NCBI GenBank assembly: GCA_029990175.1
Contig: JARKIP010000028.1
Location: 10,790,501 to 10,854,500, forward strand
Reading direction: 5' to 3'
Source: Petunia secreta
Lineage: Eukaryota; Streptophyta; Magnoliopsida; Solanales; Solanaceae
DNA: 64,000 nucleotides
Below are positions 33,908 to 46,990 of the stretch, piece by piece (position 1 is the first letter of the stretch; every line of letters starts with the position of its first letter). A model generated the notes under the pieces. It saw only the letters and a program-made list of their open reading frames with translations. It ran no database searches and was not told where the DNA came from. The position numbers and the translations under genes are program-made.

Positions 33908-36900
33908 ATGGCGTCACTCTCGCTTTCAACTTCTTCATCGGAGACCTCTATCTTCCGGTCAATTAATCGCAAGCTCCCTGTATTACCTACAGCTGCCCCT
34001 ACTTCTCGGGTAACTTTTCATTCCATTTTCTTGATATTCTGCCCCACTGAACTAAACTGAACTCTATTATACGGTGTTGCTATTTTTTCCTTCCTTTTTG
34101 TGTTGTTCATTTTATATAAAATGGTATGTATTTCAGTTGAAAAGTTGAGCTATTTCGAGCTAAATCAAGAAAATTGGTGTTCATACGCTATTTCAGTGAT
34201 GAAAATAAGTGACTTACCATTTATTCTAGTTTCAAAATTAGAATACTAGTGTGATTATGCAAAAAATCAATTGCACATGGGAATAATGCTGCTTGTATAG
34301 ACGCGTACGCGCGTGTGTTGTATGACCTTAGTTTCCGCTATCAGTTGCACCGATGAATGCAATTTTTTTATGATAAAATTGAGAAAGAAGATGTCCAATT
34401 GTATTATGATATGGAGTACCTTGGTATAGATAGTTAAGCTTGTACGAGATAAGTATCATTAATTTGTGAATAGTTCAAAGTATACTACTTTTAAATGTAA
34501 GTTATGTAACCATAACCGAGTCAAATGTAAGCCACTCTTGTATGCTATGATCCAGAATTTCTATTTCTTTTTGTTTGTGATTGCAAATTATAATTTTGCA
34601 ATTCAGAGATTGATTAAAATTCTTTTCAAAGGAGCAGATGGTAAAGAATTACGTGTCATATGTTCAACGTCCTGATCTCAACAGATTGCAATCTTCCATA
34701 AGGTCTTCATCTTTCAATGTTGAAGCAACAGGAAGCACTAGTTTACACGATGAAGAAGTTAAAGTTGACACTCACAGGGTGGAGGTTTCTGAGGAGTTTC
34801 CTTTGCCTTTGTTTGGCATTGATTCACAGACTGATGATTCGGCCTCTCTTAGCATTGCTGTTATTGGGGCTACTGGTTTACTAGCTAGAACAAAAATCTT
34901 TCCAGCCTTATTCGATTTGTATTACAGCGGTCAGCTTCCAAAGGTAGGTGCATTGCATCAATTACCATTGTGCTGCTTTTTTACTTCTATGCATCTGTCG
35001 AAACCTACAATTCTGTTCAGTACCCATAATAATCATTTTCTAATTTTGAGTGAACATAATTTCATCTCAAATTTTGCTTGGTCCATTGAGGGTTATGGAT
35101 ACAATCTGAAACTTATACCGGATAACACGTTATAGTGCATCCTTATTTTTATAGTGTACATACTTTTTTACTCCCTTTCCTCTTACGGATAGGAACTTGA
35201 GCTGCTAATAAACCAACCTGTTCACAGACAATGCTCGGCTAGTATTTATCATTGCAGAATCTAATTTTGTTAATGTTAACATTATTCCAAACAAATATAT
35301 ATTTAACTGAGTATGTTCTAAAATACTATAGCATTGACATCAATATGCTTAGTTTCTTTTTACTGCTTATTAGTTTGAAAAGATTTTAACATTCCTTTGT
35401 TTACTACTAAAAAGTGCATATTTTAATATAAATCTCTTACATGGAGTGACATAGTCACTAAGGATTCATATAGCTGACTTTAACTTGCTTGGGGTTGAAT
35501 TATAGTTGCTGTTGCTGTAAACATACTGACTTGATTAACATCTACAAGAACCTTTTAAGAGGGAGAGTGGTGGCAATGCTTGATTAACTGAATTAGTTCA
35601 TTGATGTATGAGGCTTTAGTTCCCTACCACTTTGTGCCTTTAAGCTGTTGGGTTAGTGATGATAAAACCTGTTACACGGGCTTGTAATCTGAACAGCATG
35701 CAACAGTTCGGACTTGAGCAAGCTTCGTGTTAGAAAAGTGGACTTGTGCCACACCAAGTGCAATCCTAGAGTGTAGACTATGAGATAGATTGCGGGGCTT
35801 GACAAAGAGTCAGGGCTTCCACAAGTGATGAAGAATGTAGTTGTCTTCGTGTGACCTATAGGTCACGAGTTCAAGCCTTGGAAACAGCCACTGATACTTG
35901 CATAAGGTTAATTTGCGTACATCACACCCCTTGAGGTGGGGCCCTTCCCCGGACCCTGTGAACGCGTGATGCTTTGTGCACTGGGCTGCCCTTTGCCCTT
36001 TTATTATGATATGGAACAATTGGATTTTGGTAATATTACTTGAAATGTATAGTAGTTAGTAATTCTTTTGTTCTGTCGGAATCACTGTGAAGTAGATTCA
36101 CCGAAGAAATTATGGGACTCAAAAGTTGAATATTTTTAGATAGAAGTAGATTTGAATATGATGCAAGTCATCTGCTTGGTCTGTAATCATAGGAAGCATA
36201 ATTTTTAAAAGTTATATATAGAAGAGGGTGGTTAACCTTCTCGGCTTACTGGCGTTCTGATGGCTGCAGAAATTTGGTATATTTGGGTACTCGCGGAAAA
36301 GTTTGACAGAAGAAGATCTGAGAGCCATAATAGCACCAACATTAAGTTGCCGCATTGATCACCAGTATGTTCTCAGCTTCCAATGGCATATACTACGATA
36401 GCGTTATTTAAATGTTTACTACCATGTCTATCTATCTGTGTGTCTTTTACTAATATACTCATTTGCACATATAATAACACTTGTCTTTGTTTTGATATGT
36501 ACTATAATCATTCGCATAAGATGATGTAAGTTAACCTTGCAGAGAAAACTGTGAAGAAAAAATGGATGCATTCCTGAAAAGGACATTCTATCTTAATGGA
36601 GGGTATGACAACCAAGAAGGAATGTCAAAGCTCAATACTCTAATGGAAGAAGCTGAGGTAGGTACCGCTGAGAATTGTTCATTTATAGCTTAAAATATTT
36701 ATTTTTTGTGTGCTTAAGTGCTCTCTTTGTACAATTCTATATTATTGTTGTTCCTATCTTTAACCGCTCGTGTACCTTAGGGAGAGTTCGGAGCAAACAG
36801 AATATTTTACCTTTCTGTGCCTCAAGAAGCACTCGTCGACGTAGCATCCTCTCTTGCTGAAAAGGCCCAAACACAGAGGGGTTGGAATCGTGTAATAATT

Positions 36901-38634
36901 GAAAAGCCCTTTGGTCTGGGGTCATTTTCTTCTCATCAGTTGACTACCTTGCTTCTATCAAACTTTGAGGAAAAGCAATTATACAGGTTCAAAACGCATT
37001 TTGCAACATGTGTGAGATATCATGACTTTGTGTTCTAAATGTTAACTGATCACTCTTTCACTTACCTATCTTCCAGGATAGATCACCTTCTGGGAAGGAA
37101 CACGATCGAAAATCTTGCTGTTCTAAGGTTCTCAAATCTAGTTTTTATGCCATTGTGGAATCGAAGTTACATACAAAACATACAGGTTATGTACTTAGAA
37201 TAGATTGACTGTGCATTCACCTTGGGAATTATGCAAGAAATCTTAATTTATTGTCGAACAAATATTTTCAGGTAACTTTTTCTGAAGAGTTAGGGATGCA
37301 GACTTTAGCAAGGTAGCCAAGGTTTCAGTAAAATATATTTATTTGAGTACAAATATGTGGTCCTAATCCTCATCACCATGTTTTTTCCCCTCCACTTAGT
37401 AGATATCCTCATAGCTATGGGATTTTAGGAGATGTTGTACACAGTCACATATTCCAAACAGTGGCCTTGCTTGCTATGGAGCCACCTGTCACCCTTGACG
37501 GTGAAGATGTTCGATATGAGAAGGTAATATAACCTCTTATAAGTTATCAATTGTTTCAAGAAAATCTTGTTGAAATTGGTGATAAGTCTTTCCTCCTCAG
37601 GTTAAGGTTCTAAAATCAATTCGAAAATTGGAACCATTTGATGTAATTCTTGGGCATTACAAAGCTGATTCTGGAAGTAACTTTAACGATGATACGGACA
37701 ACCTAATGCCCACATACTTTGGCGCTGCTCTATACATTGATAATGCACGGTGGGATGGTGTGCCTTTCCTTATTAAGGCTGGCAGAGGGCTCAAAAAGAA
37801 CAGGTCTGGTTACTCCTCTCTAGTTGTAATATCTCTATTTATCTGTCAACCATTTGAAATATTAAATCCTACTGCATATACACAATTGATGTGAATCCTT
37901 TTCACACTGTCTTCAACTTTTGATGCATATCTGGATTGCATATGCTGTTGTGATAGACGATAGTCCCTACATGTTCCTTTCAAGCTATTCATATCTGCTT
38001 CGGAATGCAATAATTTGATGCATGCTTTAGATTATCATCAAATAGGCTATTTCTTTTAACTTGTGTTTCTCATGTTGATGTGTTGCAGAGTTGAAATTCG
38101 TATACAATTTCGTCGTGTTCCTGGAAACCTTTATCATAAAGATGGAGGGCATTCCATAAATCTTGCTACTAATGAGCTGATTCTGCGTGATGTGCCTGAT
38201 GAGGCCATACTTGTAAGAATCAATAACAAAATTCCAGGATTAGGCATGAACTTGGAGGCTTCAGAATTGAACTTGCTTTATAAGGACAAGTAATGTTTCC
38301 TGTTTTCTTGTTTTGATAGCTTATGTGAATTTAATGGGATATTAGGATGCACATTTCCATGTTTTTTATGGTTTTTCCCTTGTTTTGATGCATTAGGTAC
38401 AATGTCGAGGTAACCGATTCGTATGAGCAACTTCTTCATGATGTCATAGATGGAGACAACCATCTATTCATGAGAAGTGACGAGGTTGAAGCTGCATGGA
38501 ACATCTTATCTCCAGTTTTAAGTGAGTTGGACAATAACAATGTAACACTAGAACGTTACGACTTAGGTAGTAATGGTCCAGACAAAGCTGGTAATCTCTG
38601 GGCTAAGCATGGCATCCAGTGGCTGGATGATTAA
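33908..38634 (+). CDS. G6PD4: Plastid glucose-6-phosphate dehydrogenase, P0/G6PD4 type, probably non-catalytic
   Basis: Exons by splice signals and phase: 33908-34009, 34632-34943, 36270-36364, 36543-36657, 36781-36986, 37077-37185, 37272-37312, 37403-37523, 37601-37803, 38089-38289, 38397-38634, giving 580 residues. The Ser-rich N-terminus (MASLSLSTSSSETSIFRS) looks like a plastid transit peptide. The family fold is complete: Rossmann region IAVIGATGLLARTKIFPALF, then EKPFG, FSNLVFMPLWNRSYI and YIDNARWDGVPFLIKAGRGL. Active G6PDH has GASGDLA and RIDHYLGK. Here they read GATGLLA and RIDHLLGR, so the Asp, Tyr and Lys positions are changed (residues about 113-119 and 277-284). As I recall, Arabidopsis G6PD4 has similar changes and works as a non-catalytic partner that helps another isoform reach peroxisomes. 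That role here is inference. Catalytic members of the family make 6-phosphogluconolactone and NADPH. Confidence 0.93.
35810..36005 (+). mobile_element. Au-type SINE in G6PDH intron 2
   Basis: The segment holds the polymerase III B-box-like ACGAGTTCAAGCC, then GGAAACAGCC, CCCTTCCCCGGACCC and the end GGGCTGCCCTTTGCCCTTTT. These are the signature blocks of the Au SINE found across angiosperms and common in Solanaceae. It sits in sense orientation inside the 1.3-kb intron 34944-36269. The 5' limit is approximate and no target duplication was confirmed. Confidence 0.8.
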
Positions 38635-40583
38635 CGTGTTACTTACAGTTTTTCTACTGTCATACAAACACTGTAATTCACAGAGAAAGAAATAGGAGTA
38701 TTAGAAAGCCACTCTCCATACTTTGTCTTTATAGCCATTGAATTAGATGGAATCAGTGTCAAAAGTACTTGTAAACATGTTCCAAACTCAATTAAAAGAA
38801 AATTTTGCCTTTAAGATCATCATATTTTCCCTTTTCTTTTCTGTCATGTGATTGGTGAGACTGGTATTTGAAGTTTGGGTTGGTATTGTTGACAATGTTT
38901 GTTTGTTTTGTTTTGTTTTGAGTTCTGTTTCCTTGATGAGGTAAAGCGAAGCTGGCCTAGTACCATATTGGTGAACAAAACCATTTTGCTGATTGACTCA
39001 CATTTATATAAGCTATTTGACGGTGTAGTTTGCTGAATTTGGTTTAAACTTGGCATCCATAAATTTGGTGGTTGAATCAAATTATCATTTCACTACAAGG
39101 ATTGATGATTCATTAAACTAGAGCCTATAGGTACTGGAGAATCAAATAAATTGTAGAACAGGTTACATAGCGTAATTAGAAAAACTAAAAACTTTGAAAA
39201 TCTACCTGCAGTTTAGATGAATCTCTACGGAAAAATACTTTAATTTCTTCGATTAGGAACGTTTAGGTTAAGTACTCTCTTCATCTCAATTTCATTTCAT
39301 TTTTCAATTAAGAAGTTTATTGACAGAATAATTGATATTTTAAGTTAAAATATCCTGAGAAGCGCAAATAAATTAGACTTCTTGAAGAATCTGAATTTGC
39401 ATAAAATTCTCGTTATCACATTTTGACAGTGAAATGTCGAAAAATCTTCAATTACGTAACTTATACTAGTAGTAATTCTGTTCTAGAATAAGACATAAGA
39501 CATAAGACATAGCTAGTGTGACAACCAACTCGGGACAGAGTCAGCATATTTCTAGCGACTAGCTGTATGGGCTGTTTGGTGTAATACTGACAAAATCTTC
39601 ATAAAAGCATATTATTATTGTTGTTTCAATCTCTAAGAAATATTAAACACCAAAAATACAAGTACTTCAGCCATCATACTACAATATGTCGACAATGACT
39701 GGATAAAAGGGAAACTTTTTACTGAGATGGTTAAAAGGAAAAATCTCATAAAACCTTTTGTGGTACTTATATGGTAATACGCTAAAAAGTAAAAGTAGGA
39801 TAATAATTACTGAGAAAAAAGAAAAGGGAACAAAAAGAAGAAGTGATTGCAAAAATGGGACATATCACATGTCACGATATGGACATCGCAAATATATTAT
39901 GGTCGGTCTTGACATAATGGCTGTCGTAGTAAATGATGCAACCTATAGATTTTTTGTCTCAGAATCACGTTGGAATTACAAATCTAACCATTCTTGTTAG
40001 AATGTGTGCCAACTCAAAACTCCAATCAAAATGTCATTTTTGACTAAATCGTCAAATAATTCGAGTACTGGAGTAGTATTTATTCTCTGTTTTTCAGCTC
40101 TAATCAGTTTCATACTATGAAGGCCAAGAAGTCAAATTAAATAGGAGTGGGTTACCAATAATCTTCACCTCTGTCATCTGTCTATTTTTTCTCTCTTTTT
40201 GCCCAGAATATGGTATATTATCGAAAGAGAATTGTAAAAGTTAACTATGAACTGCAAATTGTAATTAAGAGAACCTTAGCTTGTGAAAAGAATTTCTTAT
40301 TTTGAACATCTTTCATTTTTTGGGCCCCACCATAGTGTATAAGAGTATGGAGAAGGGAGAAGTATATTCTTGTTGGAATAACAATACAATATACACAATT
40401 GCCTATCGTACCAACATAAGTAGAGCTCGTTAAAGGAGAAACACTTCCAACAAGTTGTAATTCTCAATATACTTGAATCCAAATTGTTGATTAAGGTGAA
40501 TTACATCCATCTCAAACACTCATTGATAGTAAAAGATGATTTAATCACGTAGTCATAAATATAGTGCAAAATACAAAAGGCCA
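38635..40583. other. 3' flank of G6PDH and intergenic DNA
   Basis: The first 150 bp probably form the G6PDH 3'UTR. Three copies of ATAAGACAT stand in tandem near 39487-39511. Otherwise nothing recognisable. Confidence 0.6.
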
Positions 40584-40589
40584 ACGTCA
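40584..40589 (-). promoter_or_regulatory. TGACGT (as-1-like TGA-factor site)
   Basis: ACGTCA on the plus strand, about 214 bp before the NIMIN-like start codon. TGA bZIP factors that work with NPR1 bind TGACG. A single hexamer has low specificity, but the gene type makes it relevant. Confidence 0.45.
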
Positions 40590-40752
40590 CATAATTTTCT
40601 CATTTTATTTTTCTTGGTTGGAACTTGGATTATTCTTTGTGTATTTATTTTTTGTTTCTTTTGGAAGGGATTGGAAGGTGGGATGGGAAAGTAGTTGAGG
40701 GAAGTAGTTTATTAATAAGGCAAACCTTATCTTTTCCACACATATTTATTCC

Positions 40753-40758
40753 TTGACC
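40753..40758 (+). promoter_or_regulatory. TTGACC W-box
   Basis: WRKY-type site 45 bp before the start codon of the NIMIN-like gene. It fits salicylate-inducible expression but is short enough to occur by chance. Confidence 0.45.
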
Positions 40759-40802
40759 CCGTCTCCTCATTATTATTTTTCTGATTCTCACAAAAGCCAT
40801 AT

Positions 40803-41243
40803 ATGGATAGAGAAAGAAGGAATAAGAGGAAGATATTGCAAGAGACTGAGAGAGGAAAAGAAGAGGAAGAAGATCAAGAAGAAGAAGATGAAGAGAAGAA
40901 AATGGAGAAGTTTTTTGCACTTATAAGAAGCACTAAAGAAGTACGTGATCGATTGATAGCAAGAAATCATATAGTAGGCAGATCATCAAAGAATATGGAA
41001 GACAATATTATTAATAGAGCAGCTCATGATGATCATAACAAGTCTAATATTGGAGTTTTGAGTCCACAAGATTTCATGGAAGTAGATGCTTCTGCAAGGG
41101 AAGATGGTCCTTCAAGTTCTGACTTCAAGAAACAAGAAGAAAAAGGAGAAGGAAATAATGTAGTAGGAGAAAAAGAAGAAGATTCAAAGCAAGGAAAAAA
41201 TCATACTAACATGTTGGAGCTGGACCTCAATCTGTCACTGTAG
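40803..41243 (+). CDS. NIMIN-like NPR1/NIM1-interacting protein with C-terminal EAR motif
   Basis: Single exon, 146 residues. Basic start MDRERRNKRK, acidic Glu-rich run (residues 19-32), then the NIMIN core MEKFFALIRSTKEVRDRL (34-51), a polar linker and the terminal EAR repression motif LDLNLSL (140-146). NIMIN proteins are small nuclear adaptors that bind NPR1 and tune salicylic-acid-induced PR gene expression. The EAR motif recruits TOPLESS-type corepressors. Length, acidity, lack of introns and domain order fit NIMIN2-type proteins. The upstream region holds a TGACGT and a TTGACC box. Strong family call; the exact subgroup is less certain. Confidence 0.88.
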   Translation: MDRERRNKRKILQETERGKEEEEDQEEEDEEKKMEKFFALIRSTKEVRDRLIARNHIVGRSSKNMEDNIINRAAHDDHNKSNIGVLSPQDFMEVDASAREDGPSSSDFKKQEEKGEGNNVVGEKEEDSKQGKNHTNMLELDLNLSL

Positions 41244-42678
41244 TAGTTCTGATATCTATCTAGGAATTACTAAATGTCAACTGTGTTTAGTGGTTGGTTA
41301 GTGAACCTTCATTTTTCTTCCTTTTGTTTTTTTATTTGTTCTCTTCTAATTCTAATAATTATTCCGGAGCAATAATTGAGTTACCAAGATTAATAATTTA
41401 AATTTCTGTTACAATACTTACACTATGACATTTGTGGCAATCTTTTAGGATTACATGACATCTGTACTTGTGGAGTATAAGAAATTGACCATTAAATCAG
41501 TTGACTTATACGTAAGTCGACTAAAAAAATCCAAAGATTATTCACTAGTATATGTTGTGAATGCCATCGTCGCGTTTACCCCTAACGTTGGATGAAATGT
41601 CTGGACTTGTAGGTGTTAATTCTTTTTGCAAAAATATATGCATGGCCTTACATTTGATTTCATCCACAGTTACAAGGTCACCGTTTTACTTTTTCTACGT
41701 ATATATAATAAGTTCCAACATTTTCCGTGTGTGTATATATATAAGTCCATTACCATTAGTTTATTTGGTGATTTGTTACTAATTTAAGAGTAAAAGTTGC
41801 AGTTCGTCAAATGTCTCATGTTGTTTCCTTATACTCAAAGATTGTCTTCAAATGACGAATGTTTTTGTTCGAAATTATTTTTAAAAAAACGTATGAATTA
41901 GTAAATTTTATGAACGATATAAACATGTCGATGAATTTTACTGGCCCACTTATCTTTATCCTTTCAAGTTCGTCCCTAATAAAATATTTGAAAAAGAACA
42001 ATTTAAGATGGAAAGGATATTTTTAAGAATCAAATGGTGTGAACGTACAATTATGTAATCAAATTGTGCGAATCTGTGTATACCTAATTTTCGATGTAAA
42101 ATCACGTGTTACATCGATTCCTTAAAAGTATATCCTGCCTAGTAGTTTCAATGTGAAGTACTGTATTAATATGTCTATCAGTGTATGTGTTCTGGTCGTT
42201 AATATTTTTTCCCCCTAATATTGAGTTTACAACAATAATCAATGTGTATTATCGAATCAGTTGTCCTCCAACAGGCCTAAAAAAGTTGAATAGGCCAAGG
42301 GAGTACTTGAACTGTTTAAAGGTGCCATGAGCTTTTACAAATGAAGGTAAAGTGACATATGTCAATATTCAGGAAATGTTGGTATGAATTCCTTGCAATA
42401 GAACTAAAGAGAACACGACAATTTAAGGACTTTAATATCATGATGATAACCCACAAAATAACCTAAATACATGCCTAAATCACGAGGGAGAAATGGAATT
42501 CTGACTTAAGAGTAAGAGCAAAGAGTTGACCTTGGCCTCTTTCTAAGAACCAGCGGTCCAGCTATATGAACTCAGCATGGGTCATTGTTTTCTTCTTTTT
42601 TTCCGTTTCAAAGAATTTTCATCATTCTCTCATCAGCAACTAAGACAACTGCTGGCACTTTATTCTAGCGAATAACCA
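41244..42678. other. Intergenic between convergent NIMIN-like and GDSL genes
   Basis: Contains both 3' flanks. No further gene or repeat seen. Confidence 0.6.
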
Positions 42679-45600
42679 TCAATGGCAAAAGAAATCGAAG
42701 CCAATTTGTGGAGTGGAATACTCCGTGGACAATATCTTAGACGCTATAACTCTGTTCGCTGCCTCAGTATAATGGACTCCATCCCAACTTATGTACTCGG
42801 ACCCTTCGTTGCAAACCTGATAACCACGGCCCCCACATGTCACTCCTTTCTGGTAGTTGTATGGAGGTCCTCCGTAGCCACAGCATGCCATTAACGGATT
42901 TGAGAAGCCTGCAAATGTAGTATCATCAAATATGAATCGTAGCTTCTTGTAAGCTGACAACTATCTTCAAACAGTCGGTAGCTCTCAAGTACAATTATGT
43001 GTAACCCTTCATCTACACATAATTTTCAGAGAAAGCTGGACAACCCAATATTAATGATGCCATTTGGAAAAGATTATTAAGCATTTGCATAAAGATAGTC
43101 CATACTAAACTTCAGTAGTTTCCACAGAAATGGATATACTACTAAATCTCACTGGTGTATAAACTAAGCGAAAGTTCTTTATAGGCTTGACATCCATACT
43201 TCCAACATGAAGTACCTTAGAAACTAGAACGTTCGGATTTCAGTCCCACAAGATGCCGTATATTTGTTTCCCTTCTTTTTTAAATTTTAATTTCAAGATG
43301 AAGGAAATGACATCTTCTGCCAATTTCAATACCAATAATATCAGCACTTCAGTACCAACCTTAGTAGATTACTTCTGCTCACTGAAACCTAAGAAATTGG
43401 AAAATTTAGCTGAGAGACCAAACATATAAGTTTTTCTGCTTACCATAGTTGCTGGAGTTGGCTATAAGGTCATATTTGATAGCATATATGTCTACATAAA
43501 CAATAGTAGCATCCTTCATTTCAGATCTCAAATCTTGGCACAAGTGTCGCAGTCCTTCATTAAACAGTTTTGCTGCAGAGTTGTAGCTAGCAAGACAGCC
43601 ATACGGATCAAGATCAGAGGGAATTTGCTGAACCTGGGCAAGTTTTTTAGGCAGGCATCCTAGTGGCCCTGTGTTGTGAACCCACAATTTCCGCCCTCCT
43701 TGAGAATATATGAGCTGCATTAGACAAGTACGGGAATCGACAAACTCAAAAACTATCTAATTTCAAGCTATGTCTCATAATATTAACATTTTTGTTGAAG
43801 GATGGAACACTAATGTCTTCTCATTCATATCTAAAAAAGCAAATACTAGCTAGGGACATCCTTGTTCCAACTAAAAAAAAAAATAGTATGCAAATAAATT
43901 TTATTTTAACCCTTTCCTTCTTTACTTTACTTAGAACGTAAAAGTTAATGTACCCTAATTCTCACATGAAGATATTAAGGCCATAAATAAGGGAAACTCC
44001 TCCTTAGATAGTACTGGACATGGATCTGGTTTCTCCAATTATTGTCAACTTCTAAGGGGTATTATACATGTTCAGGAATGGAGATGTTCAGCAATATAAT
44101 TTTCTACATCAAAATGAGAATATAAAGCTGAATTACAACTTCAAAATACAGATTGAAGTATTTCAAGAAGAAGATAGAAATATCAAAAACTTGATAACTA
44201 GATGAGACATGTCAATAGGTGTAGAATGCAGAAACATATTACGCACATTTATGAATATGTGCTTTTAATTTGTATATTCTTTAATAATTTACAAACTAAA
44301 AGATATGTTCTTAAATTTTTTTTTTCTATGTTCTTGCTGCTCTTCATTCCCCAAAGTTTCCAAGAGGTTTTATCTGCCGGTGGTTGTGTTTGTAAATAAA
44401 CTTCATTGAAGAGGTTCCAAATAAAGAATTCCTTCATGTTATAACTCTAAATATCAAGTTGAGAAAAAGGTCTATCACATAAAAGCAGGTAGCTAACCCT
44501 GAAACGTCTTTAATCTGGATCCTCATCTTAACTAACTTTATCCTTCCTATTTCTTCATGTTAACCTATTGAAATTATTGTTTCAGCTGTACTTCTTTAGG
44601 CTGGGGGAGCAGGGGGAGTGAGCGAATAGTGATTGAATAAATTACCTGAATTGCATTCTTGATCTGTGTAATAAAGGAGGGGATCATTTTGACAACTTCT
44701 GCATAAGACAGGTTCTTAGCAAATGAATCGGCAAGGTCATTTTGTCCAATATCTATCATAAAAAGAGCATTATGGAATCCTTCATCACCAACTAAATTTC
44801 CAGAACCTGGATGTCAGCAACATGAAACCAAGTCAAGATCATATTCACATTTACGTTTTGTAAATACATCTCTATGCCTAAGATATTAGCATGGGCCCCA
44901 TAAGTTTCATAAGCTTAACATCTCTTCATGTCTGATGCTCTGTCAATATACGCACCATCACAATGTAGGATCATATAAACATGTTGAGTATCTTTCTAAT
45001 ACCTCTGATTTTCTTTAATATAAAGGAACTGGGATTCATTCCTTACCGCATGCAAACTGAATAGTTTAATCGAAGATTGACGATTTCAAGAATTGGCCAA
45101 TACAGCGAATCTGATGGTATGTAAAGATTTTAAATTTCTGCAACTTTATTTGGACATAGCTCTACAATTTCCTGTCTGATCAATTCTGTAAATTGAATAA
45201 TTTGTTCATTCTAATTTCAAGATAAGCTCTGTAATCTTTTACCAGCTCCCAAAGAGATCTACTGACAGGAAAAATGTAAAGGTAAGAGAGACCTATTTGA
45301 ACTAAATGGGCCCTTTAGCTAATAAACTGGAACAAGAGGGAGAATGACGGACTAGATTTCCATTTTCACAGTAAGTATGAACTTACCAATTTATTTTTCT
45401 TGTTACCTAACGTATTCTGTGTTCATACAAAAAAAATTGCAAATGTGCATTACCGAGATTGTCATTAGATATTACTTACAACAAAAACCTCAAAACACAT
45501 AGGTCCAGATTTTCTAAGAACATTTACTTTGGAAATCAGTAGAGAGTGTCAGGACAGATCCTTACCAGCACTGACAAGTTCAATTGACCGATCCTTGAAA

Positions 45601-46990
45601 TGAAGGAACTGCAAGACTTGAATATTTAATGCGAATGGTTCATATTTTGGTAATACACGAGATCCTGCTACAGCAAAATTTGCTCCATTCAAGAAACTGG
45701 ATCCCACAGAGTCTAGGTATGGGCTCAGGAACCTTGTGTTAACACTTTCACCTGCAAAAACACTACTGAAATCTCCATTCAGACACAATGGTACCCCAAG
45801 ATACTTGGAGAGTCGAATTATGTTTCCATAACAAATTAAGATGTGTACATACTATAACCAACAGTATGATTGCAGAAAGAAGTCCACATCACATGCCACT
45901 TCAGAAAAATACTATAACTAAACAAGTGTCCAAGCACCTTGGATAATTTCCAACTAAAAGTGCTTCTGAAGGGCCATATGAATCGTAGAATAATGCAACT
46001 CATATTTAATCTTTAAAAGTTCTGTGAAAATGATATGAGAACTTTGGAAATATATTCCCCCAGTGCAATTCCTAATACAACCTTCCAGCTTGTCTTCATT
46101 TCTATTCGCCAAGACATGATTAGACTACATGCACCTAAAGAACCCATCATAACTATTTTTTGCACTATAGGCACCTGTTAAATGTCCTATTTCCATACAT
46201 AGTAATCATAATAGTTTAGCACATTGCATAAGTTTCATAAAAATCGAGGTCCTAATTACTGTTTCATAAGTGAATTGCCTGTTTCATTGGCCATCATCTT
46301 CACCCTGTTAGGAAATGTCCAATATAGGAGTAGATCATAGTTTGCCCTGCATAATTTCCATTCTCAAATTGATGATGTAAAATAATCTTTGAACAAAAAC
46401 ATTTTTCAGGCCCATAAGTTTTGGATCTAATGCAATACTAATGTCCTCAATTTAAATGCATGAATAAACCAAAGTCAAGCTGCATTCAATTACGAAATCC
46501 TACAAGTCTAGATGCTTACTAACATTAAAATCCATGTAGGACCCAATCAAATATCCATCACAATCTTTCATAGATATGACATTTAACCTACCATTCAACA
46601 CATGCAGTGAATCCAAACAACTTCAAGTACATACATACATACATATCATTAACGTTGTACACTACTTTATACTCCACAGTGTACAATTAACAAGAAAATG
46701 AAAAGGAGAAGGGACTTACAGAGAAAATCAAGAATGAGGCGACCATCACACAAGCGACCAGTTGATTTACGAAAAAAAGTTCGACCATTCGGCAAGTTAA
46801 TTGTATAGCCGAGTCCAGCAACAAGTCCACCAGTATCAGAATTAGAATCACCAAAGTTGAATATAACTGGTGGATTTTTACACTGAGATGAAACTGGATT
46901 TAGTAAAAAAGAGGAAAATAAACAAAGTATGATAATGTAATAATAAGCTGAAGCTTGTAATAATGGTGACAAGAATGAGACACAAGCCAT
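42679..46990 (-). CDS. GDSL esterase/lipase, secreted (372 aa, 5 exons)
   Basis: Exons on the minus strand: 46990-46720, 45751-45566, 44806-44646, 43714-43444, 42908-42679; all junctions are GT-AG and phases fit. The N-terminus has a hydrophobic signal peptide (about residues 15-36, IIILCLFSSFLL) ending before SQCKNPP. SGNH blocks: I NFGDSNSDTGG with the nucleophile Ser, II GANFAVAGS (Gly), III IGQND (Asn), V DGVHYTEAANR with the catalytic Asp and His. The Cys-rich CCGYGGPPYNY near the end is typical of the plant alpha-fucosidase-like/ENOD8 branch. Length matches the family. These enzymes hydrolyse acyl esters in the cell wall or apoplast; the substrate cannot be read from sequence. The reading frame is intact. 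Confidence 0.93.

Noticed and set aside
34466..34675. Frame overlapping the start of G6PDH exon 2
   Set aside because: Crosses the intron 1 acceptor in the wrong frame; the correct frame gives the G6PDH protein.
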